Source of the DNA: Bremerella cremea
GTDB lineage: Bacteria > Planctomycetota > Planctomycetia > Pirellulales > Pirellulaceae
Direction of reading: 5' to 3'
NCBI RefSeq assembly: GCF_003335505.1
Contig: NZ_QPEX01000010.1
Location: 558,001-622,000, forward strand
Length of the DNA: 64,000 bases
Shown: positions 37,561 through 45,980 of the stretch, one piece after another
Numbering within the stretch: the first letter of the stretch is position 1
How the letters are laid out: every line of letters begins with the position of its first letter
The notes under the pieces: model-generated
The model's input: only the letters and a program-made list of their open reading frames with translations
Told to the model about the DNA's origin: nothing
Databases searched by the model: none
Translations under genes and position numbers: made by a program

Positions 37561-37656
37561 AGCGATATTTTCTTTCCTGACACGAATGCGACACTAAGAA
37601 GAGATTTCCCTTTTTTTCGGTTTAGGAAATTCTAGTACGCAATTCGCACCTTCGTC

Positions 37657-39336
37657 TTAAAAATCGAGCGTGTCGTAACCAGATGGTCCAATCATCGCAG
37701 GCATTGCTCCCATTGGCTGGGATGAGGCGGGCGGCGGAGCTACGGGTCGCCGTATTTCTGGGGCCGATCGCATCACAGGGGCAGGCCGCTGGATCGAGAC
37801 CGGCTGGCTTCGTGGCCCCGATGGAGTCGGTACACTACGCATTTCCGAATTCATTTGAATCGTCGGTGCGCTGGGCGCGGGCACTTCCATCAGGGGTGTG
37901 CCAGGCTGAATCAGTTCACCATCGATCATGCTCGGTCCTGTGGGTCCGATCATGCCGCCACTCATATCACCACCACTCATCCCTGCTGCCCCACCATTGG
38001 GACCGCAGTTCGGGACTTCGGTGTACCCACGCCAGTAGAGTTCGGTATCGTTAAGCAGACCGCTGGATGTGCCTGGCTTGGCACATGGCTCTTCGTTCGG
38101 ATCCAACGCTCCGACCAACTCCGGCGTCACCACTATCAGCAATTCAACTTCGTTCCGTCGATCTTGTTCGCGGCGAAAGGCAGCACCTGCCCAAGGAATG
38201 TCGGCCAAATATGGCAAACCTTGGCTTTCGGTTTCGATCTTTTCATGAATCAAACCAGCCAGGGCCAGCGTTTGTCCCGCTTTCATTTCCACGGAAGTAT
38301 CAACCCAACGGGTCTTCAAACCGGGCGTTCCATTAACGGCAACACTGTAGTCGAGTTCGCTCACCAAGGGGCGAATTTCCAAGCGGATGTTTCCATTGCC
38401 AAGCACGATGGGAACAAAGTCAACGCGTGTACCGTACTCTTTGAACTGAATCGAGGTGGTACCTAAGCCAGAAGAAACCTGAATCGGAACTTCACCACCC
38501 GATTGAAAGCTGGCCGGACGCCCACTCACCGAAGTCAACGTCGGTTCCGAGAGCAACTTGGTCAGACCATTGCGGCGAAGAGCTTCGATAAACCCAAAGA
38601 AACCGCTGTTGTTACCCACCACACCAAACGTCACCGTATCGGCTGAGTTCGTGCTGATTTGCCCCGTTTGAGCGGCAACACTCGAGATGATTCCACTGAT
38701 GCTCGACACAAAGAAATCGTTGCCATTGTAGGCTGCAAAGTCGAAACCGAGCGTCCGCAATTTGGTCCGCGAAACTTCATACACCTTGGTCTTCAGCATC
38801 ACCTGCTGCACACCACCCACCGTGATATTGTTGATAACGCGAGGGTAGTAGTCTTCGGCCATGGCCACAATTCGGCTAACCGCGTCTGGCCGATCGACAA
38901 ACCCAGACAGCACCACGCTGCTGGCCAACGGACGGACCTTGATGGTTGCGTTGGGGAATTCACTTTCCAGCAGCATCTGCAGTTCGCGGCCATCGCCAAT
39001 CACAATCACATCCACCGTGAAAATGCTGCCGTCTTCCGACCACAAGTTCACTTGCGTAACGCCTGGCTTTAAGGCCGAGACCTGGATCTTGTTCGGAGAT
39101 AGCGGAGTTAGCCGCAACAGGTCTGGGTTGTTGACCTGAGCCTTGGGAATCTTATTGTCCAAGGTAAAGATGCGGCTGGAATTGACGATCATTTCCAAAC
39201 GCTGATTGGGAGAAGCGACTTGGAAATTGACATCCGGAGCCGCGTCTTGTGTCTGGGCTTGGCCGCAGGTCGCGGCAAGCGCCAACAAGGCGGCTGTCGT
39301 GACGAAATGTCGCGCGAAGCGATGCATGATAATCAT
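37657..39336 (-). CDS. cpaC: Tad pilus outer-membrane secretin (CpaC/RcpA)
   Basis: 559 residues, start at the ATG 39336 preceded by AAGGAAAA. Signal peptide (about 1-30), an N-terminal pilus-assembly domain (RLEMIVNSSRIFTLDNKIPKAQ, NPDLLRLTPLSPNKIQVSALKPG), a BON-like segment (VVLSGFVDRPDAVSRIVAMAE), then the secretin core (LTKLLSEPTLTSVSGRPASFQSGGEVPI; VRFDF-type strands; EVELLIVVTPELVGAL). A Pro/Met/Gly-rich tail of about 130 residues after the core is longer than usual for CpaC. It forms the outer-membrane pore for the pilus. Confidence 0.94.
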   Translation of the reverse strand: MIIMHRFARHFVTTAALLALAATCGQAQTQDAAPDVNFQVASPNQRLEMIVNSSRIFTLDNKIPKAQVNNPDLLRLTPLSPNKIQVSALKPGVTQVNLWSEDGSIFTVDVIVIGDGRELQMLLESEFPNATIKVRPLASSVVLSGFVDRPDAVSRIVAMAEDYYPRVINNITVGGVQQVMLKTKVYEVSRTKLRTLGFDFAAYNGNDFFVSSISGIISSVAAQTGQISTNSADTVTFGVVGNNSGFFGFIEALRRNGLTKLLSEPTLTSVSGRPASFQSGGEVPIQVSSGLGTTSIQFKEYGTRVDFVPIVLGNGNIRLEIRPLVSELDYSVAVNGTPGLKTRWVDTSVEMKAGQTLALAGLIHEKIETESQGLPYLADIPWAGAAFRREQDRRNEVELLIVVTPELVGALDPNEEPCAKPGTSSGLLNDTELYWRGYTEVPNCGPNGGAAGMSGGDMSGGMIGPTGPSMIDGELIQPGTPLMEVPAPSAPTIQMNSEMRSVPTPSGPRSQPVSIQRPAPVMRSAPEIRRPVAPPPASSQPMGAMPAMIGPSGYDTLDF

Positions 39337-39396
39337 CCGTGATTTTCCTTGCGCCGAAATAACGATTTCCCAATCCGTGGAAAAATCTGGACGTAA

Positions 39397-40614
39397 CTAG
39401 GCGGCGTCCGGTCCGTAGTCTGAGTCTGAGTCTGACCCCGCTGGCATGGAGTCTTGATCGTTGGGTGGCGGCAACCTATCCAGGTCCGATTTAGGCTCTG
39501 GGGTGCTGCCTGGCGAAGGCTGCCCCACCGTGCCTGGCGGCAAAGTGGGAAGCTTCGTGGTTTGTGTTGTTTGAGCCGGAATCGGGGCAGGACTGCTGAA
39601 CCCGCTAGGCATCGAAGCCCCACCGGAGCCGACTTCTTGCGGCAACTGATCGTCACTGCCAAATTCAAAGCGGCGAACACCATCAGGACTTAACAAGTCC
39701 ATTGTCCATTCCGGTTTGGCCGGGGAAGGTGTGGTGTTAACCGTGGTCGAAGTCGTCGTAACAGGCTTTGCATTTTTCAGGAAGTCGAGGAAGCTGTTGG
39801 TGCTGCTGGTCGAGTCCTTTTTGACCATCGCTGGCTGCGGTGCCGGCGGCTGATCTTGCTGAGGATCAGCGTTCTGCGCTTCACCCAGCAATTCTCGCAA
39901 GGTTGCTTCATCGGCTGTGCCCGCTTCATCGTCACCCGATTCATCCGGCGGACGAAGCGACAAGCTCAAGCTACCTAGCTTGGATGCCAAAACCAAGATT
40001 TCCGCTTGCTTCGGCGTCACCAGGAGCGAGACCGTCTTGGCGGCGATCGAGTTCCCTTGGGAATCGGTTTCCCGATGAATCTGTTCGTTGACAGCAAACA
40101 CGCGGCAATTGGTGAGAATCGTCCGAGTCATCTGCTTCTTTTGGCTACGATTGTTCTGGTTCATCACTTGCAGATAAACCAGCACGTCGACGCGGTCGCC
40201 CGGCAGGACGAGGCCAGCCACGGCACTGTCTGCGGTCACTCGAATCGCTTGAACGCGGTATCCCTTGGGAATTAACTTGGAAGCTCCATGGTCTTCTTCC
40301 GAACCAAACAGCTTTCCTTCCAAGATAACTTCGCCCGTGAACAGGCGAGAACGTGGTCGACGGTTCTCGATATTTTCTAGCTCGCGAATCGCTCCGTCAG
40401 GAATCTTATCCGCTGGCCATGGCTCTAACCTGATCATCTCGGGCGTGATCGGTTCATTGATATCAATGTCCTCTAAGGCGACAAAGATATTCTCCATCTC
40501 GACCTGAGGTACCGGCGCGGCCGTTTTCTGCTCGAGCACTTGGCTAATGCCGATCGAAGCGACAAGCCCGCACCCGAGTGCGATAATGATCAGAATGATT
40601 GATTTTGGACGCAT
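39397..40614 (-). CDS. cpaB: Flp pilus assembly protein CpaB/RcpC
   Basis: 405 residues. An N-terminal membrane anchor (SIILIIIALGCGLVASIGIS) is followed by an SAF domain (NIFVALEDIDINEPITPEMI, with SRLFTGEVILEGKLF) and the RcpC domain (YRVQAIRVTADSAVAGLVLPGDRVDVLVYL). A long Ser/Pro/Thr-rich tail (about 250-405) ends in Asp-rich repeats and exceeds typical CpaB length of 250-300. It is a periplasmic partner of the secretin. SD AAGGAAAA before the ATG. Confidence 0.92.
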   Translation of the reverse strand: MRPKSIILIIIALGCGLVASIGISQVLEQKTAAPVPQVEMENIFVALEDIDINEPITPEMIRLEPWPADKIPDGAIRELENIENRRPRSRLFTGEVILEGKLFGSEEDHGASKLIPKGYRVQAIRVTADSAVAGLVLPGDRVDVLVYLQVMNQNNRSQKKQMTRTILTNCRVFAVNEQIHRETDSQGNSIAAKTVSLLVTPKQAEILVLASKLGSLSLSLRPPDESGDDEAGTADEATLRELLGEAQNADPQQDQPPAPQPAMVKKDSTSSTNSFLDFLKNAKPVTTTSTTVNTTPSPAKPEWTMDLLSPDGVRRFEFGSDDQLPQEVGSGGASMPSGFSSPAPIPAQTTQTTKLPTLPPGTVGQPSPGSTPEPKSDLDRLPPPNDQDSMPAGSDSDSDYGPDAA

Positions 40615-40801
40615 TTGGTTTTCCTTAGTTCAGCTAGCCTCCGTGCCGATATACGCTAGCTCCTCAGGCCCCTCTGGCCACGGCTCGTGGTTATGGGGAT
40701 TTATCGGGTCGTGCCAACAAGAAGGTCAAAACAAACCGTTCGAGTCGCACGATCAATGCGTTTGTCAATTTCCGTATATTCGTTACAGTTTGCATCAACG
40801 G

Positions 40802-41317
40802 TTACTTAACGGTTTCTCGCCGCATCGTTGTTTTCGCAACTAAGGTGGTTGATCCGAGGTACATCGGAGACGGTAACCAGCTGACTTTGCTGAACGGAAC
40901 CGAAACGGTGACCGTAACTGCGCCACCATAGCCAGCGTTTTCTGGCGGGTCTGGCGAAACAATTACTTCGACAGATCCGCTGTTGACGGCTGCCGTATCG
41001 AGGAATTCATTTACGGCAGCCACTGCAGTTGAAGTGGTCGCTCCATCGAGCACTGCTCGCCGAGCCCCTTCGCGTGAAGCGTTTGTAATCACCTGCTGCA
41101 CCATGACCATCCGTCCGTATTCGATCATTCCAAAGATCAGGAGGATAAAGAGCGGCGCTACGATGGCAAATTCCACCACCGCCGCCCCTGATCGATTCAA
41201 TCGGAATAACCGGCATGCCTTATCAAGGCGTAAATCGGGAGCTCGCAAAGTCGCGTTTATATCTCCCATTTTTACATTACCGGTTGCGCAGTCTGTGCAT
41301 GCAGGTGTCGGGGTCAT
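40802..41317 (-). CDS. tadE: TadE-like pseudopilin
   Basis: 171 residues if started at 41317, where ATGA overlaps the stop of the prepilin peptidase gene; an internal ATG at 41269 is an alternative. The type IV pilin-like segment is G44-AAVVEF followed by a hydrophobic helix (AIVAPLFILLIFGMIEYGRMVM). Glu is at +5 after the predicted cleavage glycine, as in TadE pseudopilins processed by TadV. The C-terminus is beta-rich (VTVTVSVPFSKVSW). No separate TadF or TadG was found. Confidence 0.9.
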   Translation of the reverse strand: MTPTPACTDCATGNVKMGDINATLRAPDLRLDKACRLFRLNRSGAAVVEFAIVAPLFILLIFGMIEYGRMVMVQQVITNASREGARRAVLDGATTSTAVAAVNEFLDTAAVNSGSVEVIVSPDPPENAGYGGAVTVTVSVPFSKVSWLPSPMYLGSTTLVAKTTMRRETVK

Positions 41318-41880
41318 ACCAGCAGTCCCATCCAGATGAAGTAACCAATAGTCCCAATTGCGATCGGGATACCGTAAGGCAGCAGGAGCATCGTGGGCTT
41401 TCGCTCGGCCGCGATGCTGGACAACTGATTCGGATCACGAATCGTCATGATCTCGTTCAGAATAATGCGAGCGTTGTTCGAGTGCTTTTTCCAGCCCTTG
41501 CGAACTGCAACCATGGCAACCGCTAACACGGCACCAACAATCGCCGAAATGCAAAACGCATAGAACGTGTGCATGCCGTACATCCAGGCACCCACCCCAG
41601 CAAGCAACTTCACGTCGCCAGCTCCCATGCCACCAATTGCATAGGCCGGCAGAAGAAGAGCCAAACCAATCACCGTGCCAAACAGGCTCCAGCCAAGACC
41701 TTCCCAGCCAAATGCGCAGAAGCTGTAAACCCAGCCGCTAGCAACAAATGGGAACGTGATCCAGTTCGGCACCTTTAATTCAAAGCCATCGATGACAGCT
41801 GCCAGAATCAAGGTGAAAGTAACGACCCAAACAGGCCAATGTTCTGCGATAACTTCAGACAAGCTTACAAAAAGATCCAT
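41314..41880 (-). CDS. cpaA: Prepilin peptidase CpaA/TadV (A24 family)
   Basis: 188 residues from the ATG at 41880, which has a strong SD (GGTGAGGAGAG); an upstream in-frame start at 41922 is unlikely. It has six hydrophobic segments. The two catalytic aspartates of the A24 family are visible in AAVIDGFELKVPNWIT and in the GxGD motif GMGAGDVKLLAG. It cleaves and may methylate the Flp prepilin and TadE. Its stop overlaps the TadE start (ATGA). Confidence 0.94.
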   Translation of the reverse strand: MDLFVSLSEVIAEHWPVWVVTFTLILAAVIDGFELKVPNWITFPFVASGWVYSFCAFGWEGLGWSLFGTVIGLALLLPAYAIGGMGAGDVKLLAGVGAWMYGMHTFYAFCISAIVGAVLAVAMVAVRKGWKKHSNNARIILNEIMTIRDPNQLSSIAAERKPTMLLLPYGIPIAIGTIGYFIWMGLLV

Positions 41881-42118
41881 GACTCTCTCCTCACCTTGCG
41901 CGTCGTATGCAAGGTTGACCACTTATTGAATGCGCTAAATCCAGGTAACCACGTTTTCGCTGCCGTTCCCCTGAGTTCAAGGAATCCGGCACCAAACAGT
42001 AGCTCACTGCAAGCATCCGTGCGGTCGACCGTGACCGCTTTTTCCCCAATTTCTGCTTAAAGGGAAAAGCTTGCCGTCGCACAGTGTTTCGTTATTCCCG
42101 CCACAATCGATCCAAAGC

Positions 42119-42164
42119 AAAAAAAAGCCCCGCAGGCCCCCGCGATGGGGTGCCCCGGGGCTTT
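42119..42164 (-). terminator. Strong terminator behind the Flp pilin gene
   Basis: On the minus strand AAAGCCCCG (plus 42156-42164) pairs with CGGGGCTTT (plus 42124-42132), with additional GC-rich inner pairing, followed by eight T (A-run 42119-42126 on plus). It lies about 60 bp after the pilin stop (42227) and well before cpaA (starts 41880), separating pilin from assembly-gene transcription. Confidence 0.92.
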
Positions 42165-42226
42165 CCGATTTTCGACCAATCAACGCTTAAGCCACCGACT
42201 GACTTCATGCGCTGTAAGTACCCAAG

Positions 42227-42424
42227 TTACGGGGTGTACTTACCATTGGCGGTTTGCATTTCGTTACCAATCGAGGTGAACGTTTGGTTCGCCTGGGTAC
42301 CGATCGCCTGAATCGCAGTCAAACATACGATCACGATCAGGGCCAACATCACGGCGTATTCAACCGCGGTGGGACCGTCTTCGGATACCAGAAAATTCTG
42401 TACTTTTTGGATGAGACCTTGCAT
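42227..42424 (-). CDS. flp: Flp/Fap family type IVb pilin
   Basis: 65 residues, normal for Flp prepilins. A 17-residue leader ends in Gly17; the mature protein starts PTAVEYAVMLALI, with the diagnostic Glu at +5 and Tyr at +6, then a hydrophobic helix and a short polar tail. It is processed by CpaA/TadV and polymerised into Tad pili for adhesion. SD GGAG lies 8 bases before the ATG. A leader of about 270 nt carries a cyclic di-GMP riboswitch, and a strong terminator follows, so this is a one-gene transcription unit with its own control. Confidence 0.97.
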   Translation of the reverse strand: MQGLIQKVQNFLVSEDGPTAVEYAVMLALIVIVCLTAIQAIGTQANQTFTSIGNEMQTANGKYTP

Positions 42425-42476
42425 GAGTTTTTCTCCAACGTTGCCAAAAGCGGCACAATACTAAAGATGCTTAATA

Positions 42477-42534
42477 CCACTATCCAACCACAGCGAATCC
42501 ATCTCGCCGGCCTGCAAAACTCGGTTGGATGTGG
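42477..42534 (-). promoter_or_regulatory. Long stem-loop in the flp leader, candidate expression platform
   Basis: Between the riboswitch and the flp start, 12 bp can pair (plus CCACTATCCAACC at 42477-42489 with GGTTGGATGTGG at 42523-42534, one bulged base) around a 33-nt loop. No T-run follows, so it is not an intrinsic terminator. It ends about 40 nt before the SD and could work by alternative pairing or by stabilising the transcript. Confidence 0.5.
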
Positions 42535-42599
42535 ACCTCTAAGTAAATGCCTCAGTCCCATACACAGCCATCAGGAAGTGAGCGAACATCGCTCAGGGT

Positions 42600-42690
42600 C
42601 AACCCTTCGGCAGCCTGGCTGCCACCGTTAAGTGGTCCTAGGCTTTGCGTCCTGGCCTCGCGGCCAGTTTGCCTTTGTCGGGGGACATTG
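42600..42690 (-). promoter_or_regulatory. Cyclic di-GMP-I (GEMM-I) riboswitch aptamer upstream of flp
   Basis: Reading the minus strand from 42690, the GEMM-I landmarks appear in order. First AAAGGCAAAC, then a 6-bp stem CTGGCC/GGCCAG capped by the GNRA tetraloop GCGA (42661-42658). Next the invariant GGACGCAAAGCC (42652-42641), TAGG, and then the P3 hairpin GGCAGC-CAG-GCTGCC (42623-42609) followed by CGAAGGG. The guanine before CAAA corresponds to the ligand-contacting G20 region of the Vibrio Vc2 aptamer, where cGAMP-selective variants carry A, so cyclic di-GMP is expected. It starts about 175 nt before the Flp pilin ATG on the same strand. Confidence 0.88.
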
Positions 42691-42817
42691 GCAGCAGGCC
42701 ATTGCCCGAATACCGGGAAACTCGCTAGCCCTTAAGGTTTTGATGAGTTCCAGATGAGACGAGTAATGACTGGCAACTTTTCCCGTTGCCATCAAGGTGC
42801 CGTGTGTTGCACTTGCC

Positions 42818-42856
42818 TTGACACTTGAAACCTATGTCACATCGCTCTAGTGTCAA
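42818..42856. promoter_or_regulatory. Inverted repeat TTGACACT/AGTGTCAA upstream of the flp leader
   Basis: TTGACACT (42818-42825) and AGTGTCAA (42849-42856) form an 8-bp perfect inverted repeat, centres 31 bp apart (about three helical turns). Each arm includes TTGACA on one strand. The minus-strand one could be the flp -35, with a weak -10 candidate TAGGTT 16 bp on. The spacing equally fits an activator or repressor site. A second inverted repeat, GGCAAC/GTTGCC (42772-42790), lies between it and the riboswitch. Confidence 0.4.
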
Positions 42857-42963
42857 ACTGCGAGCTTTAGAAAATCTCGGCAATTTAAAAGAAATTTCCC
42901 CAAGAGATCGGTAAACTGTTTATTGAAAGCAACTTAAGACAACTGCTACACCGCTCTGGCGCA

Positions 42964-43002
42964 CAAAAAACGCCGCCTGAGTTCCCTAGGCGGCGTCTTT
43001 TT
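42964..43002 (-). terminator. Bidirectional terminator after the NupG-type transporter gene
   Basis: CGCCGCCT (42971-42978) pairs with AGGCGGCG (42988-42995). Six A precede it (T-run on the minus strand) and a T-rich tail follows on plus. It lies about 70 bp after the minus-strand transporter stop at 43071. No gene was recognised in 42860-42960. Confidence 0.88.
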
Positions 43003-43070
43003 AGGTTGTTCTGCAGTCAACTTTCCAGGCTAAACGACCAGAATAAGTGCCTGTTGTCGCTGAAATTCAC

Positions 43071-44321
43071 TTAATGCGATGGCTCGCTAACCGGGGCCTC
43101 GTCGGTCCCGTAGCCTGTTTCGTCCTCAGTGGCTTCCACTTTGTCGTTGAAGAGTAGGCCGAACAGAATCATAACGACGCCCGCCATGATACAAGGCATC
43201 AGCCAAATCATTTGCCAGTCCTTCGCTCCATCTTCAGCGGTGTAATAGCCAGCAATCGCTCCCATCACCTGAGCTCCAATACCAAGCCCAAGCCCCTGTG
43301 TGACGAACACAAGGAAACCTTGTGCCTGACCACGGAGTTCCGGGCCGCATTTTTTGTCGGTATAGATAAAGCCGGTAACAAAGAAGAAATCGTAGCAGAT
43401 ACCATGCAGGAGGATTCCCAGGAAAACCATCCATTTGACGTTGTCAGCGTCGGCGCCAGAAAACAAACCATATCGGAGCACCCAGGCAGCCATACCGGCG
43501 AACAGCATCCATTTGACACCCAAACGACGGAAGAACAACGGCATCAGCAACATGAAGAGGATTTCTGATCCCTGCCCAGCTGCCATCACCGTGGTCATAT
43601 CTTCAAAACCAACTTTGCCGGCGAAGGTCGAAGCGAATGCATAGTAAGCGGACAATGGAATACAAATCAGAAATGAACCGATGATGAAAACGGTGAAAGA
43701 CCGTTCTTTCATCAGGGCCAACGTATCAGCACCAATGATCTCTCGGAACGTAACCGTCTTTCCTGCAGATGGCGGCGGCGTATGAGGCAGAGCAAAGCTA
43801 TACAGTGCCAAGGCAATCCCAGCGATACCGGTTAGATAGAATTGAGTATCCGTTGTATTCGCATGTAAGATCGTACCAACCGTAATCCCAGCAATAATCC
43901 AGCCAATGGTTCCAAATACTCGAATAATCGGAAACTGCTTTTCCTGATCATCGATATTGGAAAACGCCAGCGTATTGGTTAGCCCCAATGTTGGCATGTA
44001 ACACAGCATATGGATGAACAGCACAAAGACGAACAGGACTGAGTCAATCTCAGCAGCCATCGGGGCGATAAACATCGCAATCGCCCCAAGAAAGTGAAGC
44101 GCACCCAGAACACGCTCGGAAGCAAAATAGCGGTCGGCGATGAATCCCAAAAAGAACGGCGAGATGATTGCTGCGATCGGCCCCACGGTGTAGGCCCACG
44201 AGATCATGTCAAACATTTCTCGTTCGGACATGTAAGGACCAAGACTCACATACCAAGAGCCCCAGACAAAGAATTGGAGAAACATCATCACCGATAAGCT
44301 GATGACCTTGGGATTCAGCAT
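43071..44321 (-). CDS. MFS transporter, nucleoside:H+ symporter-like
   Basis: 416 residues, about 12 hydrophobic segments. The N-terminus (MMFLQFFVWGSWYVSLGPYM) and the following GPIAAIISPFFLGFIADRYFASERVLG match the nucleoside/H+ symporter (NupG/XapB-like) branch of the major facilitator superfamily, which is frequent in planctomycetes beside sugar-catabolism genes. The C-terminal tail is acidic and cytoplasmic. SD AAGGA before the ATG. It lies 107 bp downstream of a sulfatase gene on the same strand. A substrate other than nucleosides is quite possible. Confidence 0.85.
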   Translation of the reverse strand: MLNPKVISLSVMMFLQFFVWGSWYVSLGPYMSEREMFDMISWAYTVGPIAAIISPFFLGFIADRYFASERVLGALHFLGAIAMFIAPMAAEIDSVLFVFVLFIHMLCYMPTLGLTNTLAFSNIDDQEKQFPIIRVFGTIGWIIAGITVGTILHANTTDTQFYLTGIAGIALALYSFALPHTPPPSAGKTVTFREIIGADTLALMKERSFTVFIIGSFLICIPLSAYYAFASTFAGKVGFEDMTTVMAAGQGSEILFMLLMPLFFRRLGVKWMLFAGMAAWVLRYGLFSGADADNVKWMVFLGILLHGICYDFFFVTGFIYTDKKCGPELRGQAQGFLVFVTQGLGLGIGAQVMGAIAGYYTAEDGAKDWQMIWLMPCIMAGVVMILFGLLFNDKVEATEDETGYGTDEAPVSEPSH

Positions 44322-44428
44322 TAACCAGGTTCCTTAAGCGGGCTTCGTCTTGGTAAGCGGATATTTAGGAGGGATGTTGCGGCTCGATTGTAGCCCAGCT
44401 AGCAATCTTCACAAACCAGGGAAATCAG

Positions 44429-45880
44429 CTATTTTCCAGGTTGTTGGTACTTAGGATTGGGTTGGGGCATCTTCGCGTGCATCTCTTTTTGCCACGTATG
44501 CAGTTTCTCGCGAAGTTGGGCGGTCTTTTCCGGTTGAGAGGTGCTCAGGTCGTTTTGTTCGCCGGGGTCGTCGGCCAAGTTGTAGAGCTCGACTTCGTCG
44601 TACTCATAGAACTCGATCAACTTCCAATCCCCCTCCCGAATCGAAGCCCCTGGCTTCCAGGTCGAACCGTGGTAATGAGGATAATGCCAATAGAGGGCTC
44701 GCTCTGGCTGCTCCCCTGCCCCGCCCAGCAAAGAAACGAGCGATTGCCCATCGGCGTGCAGCATTGGCTGCAGGGGCAGGCCTGCAAGTTCGAGCATGGT
44801 TGGGAAGAAATCGGTGCTAACCACCGGCACATCGGAAACGCTGCCCGCTTTTGTCACGCCTGGAGCTCGCACAATCAGCGGACTTCGTACGCCACCTTCA
44901 TACAACCAACCCTTGCCACTGCGGAGGGGAAGATTGCTGGTCGGCCCAGGACGGCGAACTGTGCAAAGGCCACCGTTATCGGAAAAGAAGCACACAACCG
45001 TATTGTCTGTTAGTTTCAACTCATCTAGCTTCGCCAAAACCTCTCCGACGCTTTGATCGACCGCAGCAATCATCGAAGCGTAGGATGGATCGTCTTGCCG
45101 AGCGCGCGAAATGCCTTCGTGTTCGGGAATCGTCGGCGTTTCCCCTTCGATGGTGGCAGCGGCCTTTTCGCGGAAGTGTTCTACTCGCTTCTTGTAGGGC
45201 GTGATCGGTGTGTGAACGTTGTAGTACGAAAGGTAAAGCAAGAACGGCTTGGCTTGGTCACGCGTTTCAAGGAACTTAATCGACTCTTCCGTCAGACGCT
45301 CGGTGACATACTCGCCATCTTTTTTGGCAGTGAGCGTTGGGTTCTTCCACGGAGCATAATAACCACCAGGGGGCGAGCCTGCGTGATTGCCGCCGATGTT
45401 GAAATCAAAGCCTTGATCGGTCGGGTAATGTCCTTCGTCCCCCAGATGCCACTTGCCGGCAAAGAAGTTTTGATAGCCTGCCTCTTTCAGCACTTCAGCT
45501 ATTGTCACTTCTTCCAGGGCGAGGTTGTCACGATCTTCGACTTGCAGAAATTTGCCGGTGCCACGATTCCCTGGAATCCAATCGGTGATATCAACCCGCA
45601 CTGGGTGGCGTCCGGTCATAATGGATGCTCGCGTAGGGGAGCAAACCGGGCACGCGGCGTAGGCATGATTGAACTTCATGCCGCTGGCGGCCAGCGCGTC
45701 GATATTGGGCGATTCGTGAAACGTGCTACCGTAGCACGACAGATCGGCCCAACCGAGATCGTCGACCAGAAAGAAAACAAAGTTCGGGCGTTGCGTCTGA
45801 TCGGCCGCTTCGACCGGCCGGGAAATCATTCCCATGCCAGCGATCAACAATCCACAGAGAAAGATGCTTCGAGTGCCCAC
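44429..45880 (-). CDS. Secreted type I sulfatase
   Basis: 483 residues from a GTG at 45880. Signal peptide at 1-25, then the metal-binding start [21 protein letters not shown], the formylglycine signature C80[19 protein letters not shown] near residue 145 and [13 protein letters not shown] near residue 300, all standard for the arylsulfatase/alkaline-phosphatase superfamily. Activation needs a formylglycine-generating enzyme, not encoded here. Probably removes sulfate from marine polysaccharides; the exact subfamily cannot be named by reading. Confidence 0.95.
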   Translation of the reverse strand: MGTRSIFLCGLLIAGMGMISRPVEAADQTQRPNFVFFLVDDLGWADLSCYGSTFHESPNIDALAASGMKFNHAYAACPVCSPTRASIMTGRHPVRVDITDWIPGNRGTGKFLQVEDRDNLALEEVTIAEVLKEAGYQNFFAGKWHLGDEGHYPTDQGFDFNIGGNHAGSPPGGYYAPWKNPTLTAKKDGEYVTERLTEESIKFLETRDQAKPFLLYLSYYNVHTPITPYKKRVEHFREKAAATIEGETPTIPEHEGISRARQDDPSYASMIAAVDQSVGEVLAKLDELKLTDNTVVCFFSDNGGLCTVRRPGPTSNLPLRSGKGWLYEGGVRSPLIVRAPGVTKAGSVSDVPVVSTDFFPTMLELAGLPLQPMLHADGQSLVSLLGGAGEQPERALYWHYPHYHGSTWKPGASIREGDWKLIEFYEYDEVELYNLADDPGEQNDLSTSQPEKTAQLREKLHTWQKEMHAKMPQPNPKYQQPGK

Positions 45881-45919
45881 AGCCTACCGACTCCGACAAA
45901 ATAAATGCTGCTTGCGAAA

Positions 45920-45947
45920 GGCCTGAGCGGAGCAAGTCGCTCAGGCC
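45920..45947 (-). terminator. Probable terminator after pckA
   Basis: Perfect 10-bp stem GGCCTGAGCG (45920-45929) with CGCTCAGGCC (45938-45947), 8-nt loop. The minus-strand tail is CTTTCG, a weak T-run; on plus the tail is GTTTTC. It lies about 35 bp after the pckA stop and before the sulfatase start. Confidence 0.6.
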
Positions 45948-45980
45948 GTTTTCTGAGCATAATCGGAATCGGGCGAAGAA

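Noticed and set aside
42766..42790. Sigma-54 promoter TGGCA...TTGC upstream of flp
   Set aside because: The GG and GC elements are about 16 bp apart, not the 12 needed; the match comes from the GGCAAC/GTTGCC inverted repeat.
42741..43070. Search for tRNA or small protein genes between flp and the transporter
   Set aside because: No cloverleaf or T-arm motif and no open frame with an SD were found; only regulatory repeats and a terminator.
45053..45904. 283-residue plus-strand open frame opposite the sulfatase
   Set aside because: The sulfatase motifs on the minus strand are unambiguous; the antisense frame is a shadow.
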